From Sphaeroforma arctica JP610 (taxonomy: Eukaryota; Opisthokonta; Ichthyosporea; Ichthyophonida): a stretch of DNA of 21,187 nucleotides. Below are positions 10,101 through 19,100 of the stretch, in pieces. How positions within the stretch are numbered: position 1 is the stretch's first letter; each line of letters opens with the position of its first letter. A program made the translations under genes and the position numbers. The notes under the pieces are model-generated. The model was given only the letters and a program-made list of their open reading frames with translations, had not been told where the DNA came from and searched no databases. The stretch lies in contig NW_014040200.1 of the NCBI RefSeq assembly GCF_001186125.1, positions 26,879 through 48,065 on the forward strand, written 5' to 3'.

Positions 10101-13100
10101 GGTTTTATAACCCTAAAACCCTAAACCCTAAACCCTAAATCTGGGGCGTCACATAAATTGACCAAGTCTCACAATAATTGGAAAAGAAAAGGTGTGTACA
10201 CGTATACCAGCATGTCAGGTGGTAACGGATTGTAAGCAGTTAACTGACTCTACGAGATAGACGCGCTGGCAAAAATATACGCGGATGCAAATGTAATTGC
10301 ACCAAAGGTACACATTGGGGCGGGATACTAAGATCCCTTCACACATTCAGGTTTACATTCCATTGAAGTGTTCTCTCAACATGTTCACCGGGCAGGTCGA
10401 TCTACGTCTACGGTCGGTGGTGGCATGAAGCGACGGCCCAATCTGGCGGACAGGCTGCGCGAGAAGCGGTTGAAACGAGCCAAGCAGTACATCGACAGCG
10501 CGCACACATACAACACCAGCGTTCCTACCCAAACAATAGTGCTGAACGAGGCCACGTGGGGTGGGGTGTGTGATGCGCTGTTGAGTGCTCACCGAGCGGT
10601 TGTCATGCCAACGGCCGAGCAGAGCCCCAGTATGGGTGGTGCTGGCCATGAACTGAATGGCGATACGATGTGTGTCCATCCCTTTCTGAGTGTGAAGGTA
10701 TGTGCTCGTATTTAGGCCTGTTTTGCTCGCCAATTCGTCAGCACGCGCGTGCTTTTGGAACATCTAGTTACACGTGTAGTGTATGCATAAGCATAGTGCC
10801 GAATTAACACATACATAGAACACGCTTACCTTTCAGCAATTACGTGCGATTTCTCACATATACGCACACTTACATGTTCGCGCTTTTGTATGCGTTAACG
10901 GCTACACTCATTCGGTATAGAACTTGTGAGCCGTCAGTGTATTTATGCACAAAAAAAAACACCTAGATACGCATTGCAACAGCAAGAGAGAACTACATCG
11001 GTGTTATGATTAAGTTAGGACTAATTACGTTTCCGTTTAGTGCACTTATTCTTGGTTGGTAAAAGCATAGTGGTACCTGTGCCAGTGGTTCATGCAAATG
11101 ATCTTGCAGGGGCTGGCAGATGTTGTGCTGCATTGCTTTAGTAGGTAGGCACTAGAGGTGTCCCCGTAGTAAACCACTACAGGCCTGACAAGGCGGTATA
11201 GCTACCCAAACGGAATAAGATGCGTTTACGTCTCATAGCCTACCTCGCAAACCATTGGACGCTTTAGCTCAAACGAGTTAATAAGTAGTACATGACTATG
11301 ATATCCAATTCGCTCGGAAGACATTGTGTGATCTCACGCGCCTAGCTGAATAGATATGTTCTGCATTCTCACATTTCACATCACTCACCCCGTCTGTGTG
11401 TCAGTTCGAGTTGTCGCCGGCACTGAGTGCACTTCCGAAACCGCCGCCCGAGTTACAACCACCCATCAGACCCAGTAACCTCGATCTGACTGTGAACAAA
11501 GGTGAGGGCATCAGAGTTGCGTATATAATTGTTTATTGCAATCTACTTTCTTATTGAATTATGTACTGCAATCTACTTTCTTATACAATTGTGTATTGCA
11601 TTTTATTTTTCTTATCTAATTGTGTATTGCATTCTACTTTCTTATACATTTGTGTATTGCATTATATTTTTCTTATACAATTGAGCTTTACGCGGCAATC
11701 GCGCACGAGACGGCTGCTGTGTTCCCAAATGTTCTAAATACGTTCTTCCAGTGCATGAGTGAATGTTTATAATGCATGAGGTGACAACGATAAATGTACA
11801 GGTGTTGACAGTCACGGAATCAAACAGTTGCGTTACTGCGAATAAGTCGTATGCATGAGTATTAATCTACACATCAGTACTGATGGTAGGTCGCTTGAAC
11901 AGTCCCACTTGCCTTCCTTAAACCTTTCTATGCATGCAAATACGTTCTGCATAACAAACAGACTCTGCTGCTCCGGAGGCCAGGAGCTCTGAACCTATAG
12001 CTGCACCTAGTAAGGATGAACAGAAAGCAGAGAGAGAAAAGGAGAGAGCCAAAGAAGCCGCTCCAAAACCTAAGCGATCGTATGTTGTCTTTTGTGCCTT
12101 CCCGTGTTTGAAAGGGGGTTGAGAATGGCGAGGTTTGGTCTTTATTCGTCTTGGTATATTTTTTTGATGGCAAAGTGAGAGTGTGTGTCATTTGTTCTCA
12201 AGAGTCGACAGAGTCAAAGGCAACACATAAAGTACGGGGTGCATCCAGTGTACTGGCTCTGCATGCAGTCTCTGGCTATGGCCAATTAGGTTTCGTGTCA
12301 TGTGTTCTCAAGAGTCGACAGAGTCAAAGGCAACACATAAAGTACGGGGTGCATCCAGTGTACTGGCTCTGCATGCAGTCTCTGGCTATGGCCAGTCAGG
12401 TTTCGTGTCTTTTGTTCTCAAGAGTCGACAGAGTCAAAGGCAACACATAAAGTACGGGGTGTATCCAGTGTACTGGCTCTGCATGCAGTCTCTGGCTATG
12501 GCCAATCAGGGTTTTTTCGCATATAGTGTATTGGTACTATAATATTGGACTGTATACTTATATCTACTACTTGTATAAACTACCTATATATTCTACGTAT
12601 GTACTACAATCACTGTAGGTCCCGGCTGGCAGCCGTGAAGGAGGCTGCACAAGAGGCTCCCATTGCACAATCCACCAAACTAGACAATGAGGTAAGCTAC
12701 GTACGATAACACTACATACTCACAGTGTAAAGATATAATTTGGCATGCTACCTGCATCGGTAGATGAAGCAGGTGGTCCGGCGAATGATGGCTGGTTTTG
12801 TTTTATAAATTGTTCCATATGTATTGTCCTTAGCCCGTTGATATATTATTGTTTCATTATTCCTGCGTATGATTTCTTATTGCCATTCTTCTGTATAATT
12901 TAGTATTTAAATTTTCTGGTTATTATTTCTACTCTTCAGTATGATTATTACTTCTATTCATCCTTATAATGTAATATTACAATTTTTTTAATTCTTTCTA
13001 TTCTTCCGTATATTGCGGTACTACAATTTTCTTTGTGGTTTATTACTTCTATTTGTATAATGAAATATTACAATTCTTCTTGATAGTTTATTATTTCTAT

Positions 13101-16100
13101 TCTTTATGATTTATTGTTCTCATTCTTCCTTTTAAATTTTGATAATTTCAATTCTTCTGTATGGTTTGTTATTTCTATTCTTCTGTATGATTTGTTGTTA
13201 CTATTCGGGATGCGGACAGACTTGACGCATGCTGTATGCATGTATTCGCATACATGTTTGATAAGATGAGCTGGCATGCTTGTGCATGTGTAGTCAACAT
13301 GCATGAAAGGTAGACTCGGTTCGGTCAACGTTGTGTTTCTGTGCACGTGTGAGGAATTACTAAACCAAGCTTAAAGCAAGTTCATATACTAAGTTTATTA
13401 ATCATTTCAGAAGCGTGACCGTCCAAACCACGACAATGTCGCTGTCTAACCTATTTTCTCGCAACACATGGTCTATGTACTAGAACTTGTGCTGTCATTC
13501 TCTCCTCTTTTCAACGCGACAAATCGATCAGCCGTAGTATTGCGATTTTACCCGAGACAACACACACCCCTATACAAGCTTGGGTAACCGGCTAAAATTA
13601 CAGTCGCATATCATTTGACACCTGGTCCCCATTCCTTGGCACTCAACAGATCATATGGGAGGATCTGCTGCCCACATTCATAGCAGACAGCCTCAAGGTG
13701 CTGCCGGGTCTAGCCGATTTGACCCCAGGAAGCACTCGCAGTACCACACCACACGTGCACAGCTCTACCACTGGGATGTCCAGTCGAAACGCGTCGTCCG
13801 TGGGCGTGTCAAAAGGTGTCACAGGGAGTGACACGCGTCAGCCGTCCATCGCTCTCCCCTGGAAGGACGCAGAGAGTCAGAACGAACCATATATGGGGTT
13901 TGGTGGGAAGCTAGAGGAAGTCAAGTCCCGTTTGCAGAGCGAAGTGCGCGTAACCGGTGATCAGACAGACGCGATCCCTTTAACTGGCGCGACGAGTATG
14001 AATAGTATTGAACCAGGATCTACAGTAGCTGTACGCACAGACGTGGGTGCAGATGAGGGGAGTGGAACGGGTACACACAAATCCAGGACTGAGCCAAGAA
14101 GCACTTTGGCTGCAGATACAAAGGTGACGACAGATGCACAGAAAGTTAATAATTCACATTTATCCGAGACCGAAACAACGACCGCCGCCGCTGTAAAAAT
14201 GGAAGCGCCCGCAGAAGGGCAGCGAACCGAAGATCCACACGCATCCCAGAGTGATTCAAAGACCACAGTGGATGGGAACACGGGGGTGACCACGGAAGGA
14301 CATGCAGCTATTGATACAAAGCAAAGCATGCCTGAATCAAGTACCACAATGACTGAGGAATCAACGGGGCTTGCCGATAGGCCAACAGTTGCCGATGTAA
14401 AGCAAACCACGGATGAATCAAGTATCACAATGACTGAGGAATTAACGGGGCTTGCCGATAGGCCAACCGTTGCCGATGTAAAGCAAACCACGGATGAATC
14501 AAGTACCACAATGACTGAGGAATCAACGGGGCTTGCCGATGTAAAGCAAACCATGCCTGAATCAAGTACCACAATGACTGAGGAATCAACGGGGCTTGCC
14601 GATAGGCCAACAGTTGCCGATGTAAAGCAAATCACGGATGAATTGAGTCCCAAATTGGCTTCGCATACTGAAGTGACTGCTGAAGAGCACTCAGTTGCCG
14701 ATACGAAGCATTCCTCAGTTGAACACAGTATCACAGTGGCTGAGATCGCAGGAGTGACTACGGAAGGGCAAGCGGTTATTGATACCAGGCAAGCCGTGGC
14801 TGAAGTAAGCACCACCGCAACTGTAGACACAGCGACACCTGCGGATGGTAAAAGAGACACTGACGAGGATCTACGCATGGATACTGATGCGAAATCACCC
14901 TTGGATCCCGATACAGACGCATCCATGGATACACTCTCATCTGTTGTGACAGCCGAATCCCAGGAGTCACCACCGCCATTAGTATACGTTGAGGTAGCTA
15001 ACCCGTTTATGGATTCGCCAGCTGCGTTTGACGCAAACAGTAGCGGAGATACCTCCCCTGTATTAGCCTCTCATTCAGCCGACGAGGATAGGGCCGTCCG
15101 GTACACAGACACTACCAGGAATAGTAACCCCACGTTGGAGAAGGTGAGGTCCATAGACACTGACTCAGGCATGGACACTAAAATGACCACCGACACAAAC
15201 CCCTCTCTGAAGTGCGACGGATATATAGTACAAACCAGCACTCCCGTAGGCGCTGCTACCATCAACACAGACGTAGAGGTAGGGCCTGCCAAGGACTCCA
15301 ACTGCAGCGACAATACACACACGGCCACGGACACAGAGTCTCACATAAAGGACGGCACGCCTTGCGCTCCCACCGTTGACACTAATTTACCAACGGCCAC
15401 AGACACACATGCGACCGAGGCTTCTGAGCCTGTGGTGGACGTAGTTGAGAACGGTTCCGCTCTAACCATTGATGCAGACGCAGGCGATGGTATGGAGACC
15501 ACCCCTGGTGTCAACAAGCCCGAGCAAGCACATCAGGCTCTACATACCACAGCCGATGCACCGACAGAAAGTCAGGCTGATGCGGAACTTGAGGTAGAGG
15601 GTGTAGGAGACGAAGCTGCTATCAGCGCACATGCCACTGGTCCTGTTGGTGTGGATAAGATCAACGACGGAGAGATTGTTGGGGACGACAGCTTCAGCAG
15701 TGACACGGGGCTGAATGAGAGTTTTGACATGGGCAATGATTTGGGCATGGAGAGCGCATCCACGAAGGCAGGGGTTACAGAGGAAAAGGAAGCCACTGCT
15801 ACAGAAGTGCAAAGCGATGAGAAACCTAAGATAGCTGTACAGCAGGACGACAGTACCAAGGCATTACAAGCAACTAACGTCGATACCACTAAAGAGGGGG
15901 CAAGCGGCTCATCTATGGTATCGGAAGAGAAGGAGGAAGGATTGCAGGTGGCAGGAAGCAGCACTGATGCGCAGAAGGGCCTTGGCGAGGCGAACTCTGT
16001 AAGAGTGGCCGACGAAAGTGGTTCTGTTGGTAGTGCTAGTCAGGCACCTAATGACAGCACGTTGGTGGGCGAAGGGATAAGACTCGGCACTGAGACTGAA

Positions 16101-19100
16101 TCGAATGCCCAGACGATAGCGGATACCAAGAAACGGTCAGAAGCGGGAGAGGCATCCGATACGGAAGATGGTACGCCTGCATCTAAGAAGACGAGATTAG
16201 ATAGCGAAATAGGAGACAGCAAGGTCAGCGAGAAGGAGACGACATACGCACACGGGGTGAGCGTTGATACTACTTACTCTGATGCAAGTGTGAAGCCGCT
16301 TGGTGACGCTGGCGCACCAGAGGGAGAAATAGGCACATCCATGGACATAGACATACGTATGGATACAAACAGCGACAACACACAGCCACGCAGGCCTCTG
16401 GCCACATCCGATGACCATGGGCATACCCAGACAGTTGCGGGTGGCCAAGGTGCAGCTGAGAATCCCCCTATTGCCGCGTCAGACGCCTTGGATACCGCCG
16501 TGTCCCCAAAAGTAAAGACTTGTGGCAAAACAGTAGCAGAGAACACGTCAGCTGCGACTGTAGAAACCCCAAATAGTGTCGAAGTCGTACAGGAAGTCGA
16601 GACGGATCCCTTGGATATTGGCACGATCGGTGCGGAGGGGCGAGCTGACAGTGCGACTGCGAGAGGCGATAATCTGAGTGGTTCAGGTAGTACGGAGAGC
16701 AAAGGGAGCAGCCAAATGAATACCAGAGGATTGTACCAGCGTGCGCATGAGCGAGAGGATGAGGTGATGGTGGGGACCGCAGATGTGCCTGAGTCGCATA
16801 CCAGTAAGATGAACACAGAGAAAAGCTCGGATGTCGAGAAGTGTGAGATGAAGACAAAGGAGGAGCGAGATCCGGGAATCGAGATAGTGGATAGTTATCG
16901 AAAACCGAAGTCCCCGCGGGCAGAGCTGTGCACGCATGAATTCTTGGCGTATCAGAACAATGGAGGTATGTCGGGTACACGAAAAGGCATATTTAACTGC
17001 AAGGGTGAGAGCCGGTTAGAATAGTTTAATTATAGATCAGATATGAAGATCCTACGCTATATGTATGTACTCTCCAAATCAAACGAAGACACCTATCTGT
17101 GCTTGTCTTTTGGCCTCACTTCCGGCTTTCGCTTCTTCCTGCCCATCTCACCCTTTGTGCGCTCTACGTGTGCGCTTGTACAGATTGGCTCACAACATAC
17201 CTCAGCACTGCATTCGAGGCGCGTGGGAATGTGGATAGGATTCGCTGTGAGGTGCTGGCACGGTGGGGCGATACATCTGCATCGTATGAGTTAGTGGGAG
17301 AAAATGGTTCTTCAGCCACGTTAAACCAGTATGTTTTCGATCTGTATTGAATCTGGTTCATATTGCGCGATATATTTGGATTGGTGTAGCTTGTCTGTGC
17401 GGTTTTTTTTCTCAGTTGTATCATTAATTGGGCAGATGTTTTCGTGTGCAGTCGTGTAGGGGAGGGTTACGCAGCCTCATTCGACAAGTATGTTATCAAT
17501 GTGTACTAATTTTTATATATATAGCCTTTTTTTGCGATAAATCCTGATTGTCCATTGTACACTGCTGCGTGTCGCAGGTCGATGTCTGCACTCCCAAATA
17601 TTTCTGCAGAGTTGTGCTTCCAGCAAGTGTGGCACAGGCTAAAGATACACATAGTTCAAGTGGTGAGAGTGAGAACCCTGCAGGCTTAGTAACTTGGCTA
17701 CACTGACTCGTAGAACATATACGCTACAATACATACCACAAATACCCCAGCTCTGCCCACACCCCTGCCTACATACACTCAGTACCACTATCTGTATTTC
17801 TTCACCCGTACTACCAATGCCCCAGTTCGACCTCATGTTGCACCCTTGGGCCACCCGAAGGGACCCCTGCTGCCCTTCTTCAGCGCCAGACCCCCTGGAG
17901 TTCGCTATCCAACAGTGCCCGTGCTGCGCTACAAGCGAGAGTGATCGGTTTGCACGATATCGTGAAGGTGAGTTCGGCCTATATGCATAACGTACACTGG
18001 CAGAAGCTTATGAACTGGAGACTATTGTCCGATATATTGTTCTATACAATTATATGCTGTCCTGTACATTGTCTTATACAATTAACTATTGTTCTATGCA
18101 TTGCCCTGTACAATTAGCTATTGTCGTATACATTGTTCTATGTTGTATACTAAAGCAATCGGAAGCGGCGCAGACAAGCGATCATGGCCACTACGTAGCA
18201 CAGAAGGGAGCATGATCTGATCCTACACCACAAGACTTTTGCCAAGCATGTATATTGACAGCTTGTAGCTTGTATGATACCTCGCCTCCTCTCCAAGCCA
18301 ACCATTGCTGGAATGACGTACATAGAGCACACTTGACGTCTGCAAGTATTACGGAGTTACTGGTGTATTATCATTGTCACGTTCAATTGTAATTGTAAAC
18401 CAAACTTCATCTGCTTATGCGAGCTTCGAATATATTCAACAATTTGAAATAAACCTAAATGAGGTCTATCACACACTTCGCTACGTTGAACTCGTCAAAA
18501 TCCATATATGCACTTCCAAAACCAACCCAAATTAGTTACCATGTTAACTGCCCTGCGGTCCCCTAGTACTATACAACATCAAATCCCTCAAAAAATTCTA
18601 AACACGTTCAAAACCAAAACCATTTTTTATTGTATAGAGACACCCAAAACCAAAATCAAATTAGGTATTCAACCACTGCCCTGCGGCCCTCTCGTACCAT
18701 CTCGTTGTGCAACCGACGTCGAATTCTTCTAAATCTTTTTAAACGCATCCAAAATCAACCCCAAACTAGGTACCGTGTCAACTACCCTGCGGCCCCCTCG
18801 TACTAAACAACGGGTTGATTGAGACCGCCTTCTCGTTGCGGAACGTAGCGTCGTGTTTGTTTTGCGCAGAGATACAGATGAGTGTCGCTGAAAAGGCTTC
18901 CACCGTCAACAATCGGTCTTCCACGGAGAGCTCCAGCAAGACCGCACCCGCTGGACTGCGGAATCACAGGTCTGTGTGTGTTAAGTGCACAATGGTATTG
19001 TATTGACACTCATGGCTTCAGAGGTGCGTGTGTGCTATACGCATGCATGTGTGTGGGTTAGTGCTACAAGCATCGTAAACCCCCCCATTATAGTTCTTCT

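Larger units (their letters stand above)
8762..10350 (+). other. Intron 5 (1.59 kb)
   Basis: Filled mainly by degenerate tandem copies of the E5 tail (8711-9760) and by the telomere-repeat block with flanking duplication (9999-10214). A 75-codon minus-strand ORF (10074-9847) contains protein-like stretches such as DAPDLADPEIRLAKFGLPG but I recognise no family and do not call it. Confidence 0.6.

Noticed and set aside
12151-12542. ORFs of 99 and 80 codons with repeated CSQESTESKATHK segments.
   Set aside because: They are translations of the 110-bp intron repeat, and the E8/E9 junction across it is in phase.
13409-13447. A possible exon in intron 9 after the good acceptor TTAATCATTTCAG.
   Set aside because: In the phase given by E9 it reaches a stop after 12 codons, with no usable donor first. 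Skipping it, E9 joins E10 in frame and matches the family alignment.
13604-13649. An earlier start of E10 at acceptor ATTACAG (13603).
   Set aside because: It requires an incoming phase 2, while E9 ends in phase 0. The acceptor at 13648-13649 fits the phase and the human alignment.
13961-14926. A 321-codon open frame on the minus strand inside E10.
   Set aside because: It lies antisense to the repeat-rich Thr/Asp/Ala stretch, where biased codons keep the opposite strand open. Its Ser/Val/Ala-rich translation mirrors the sense repeats and has no start or splice context.
16966-17024. Extension of the E10 frame to its stop at 17022-17024 as the end of a separate 1,108-residue gene.
   Set aside because: The strong donor GGAG|GTATGT at 16965/16966 splices in frame to E11 and restores the conserved HEFL...NGG...YL motif across the junction.
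18205-18390. An open stretch of about 60 codons in intron 14.
   Set aside because: None of its acceptors has the phase needed after E14, and E14 to E15 already join in frame with a matching family alignment.
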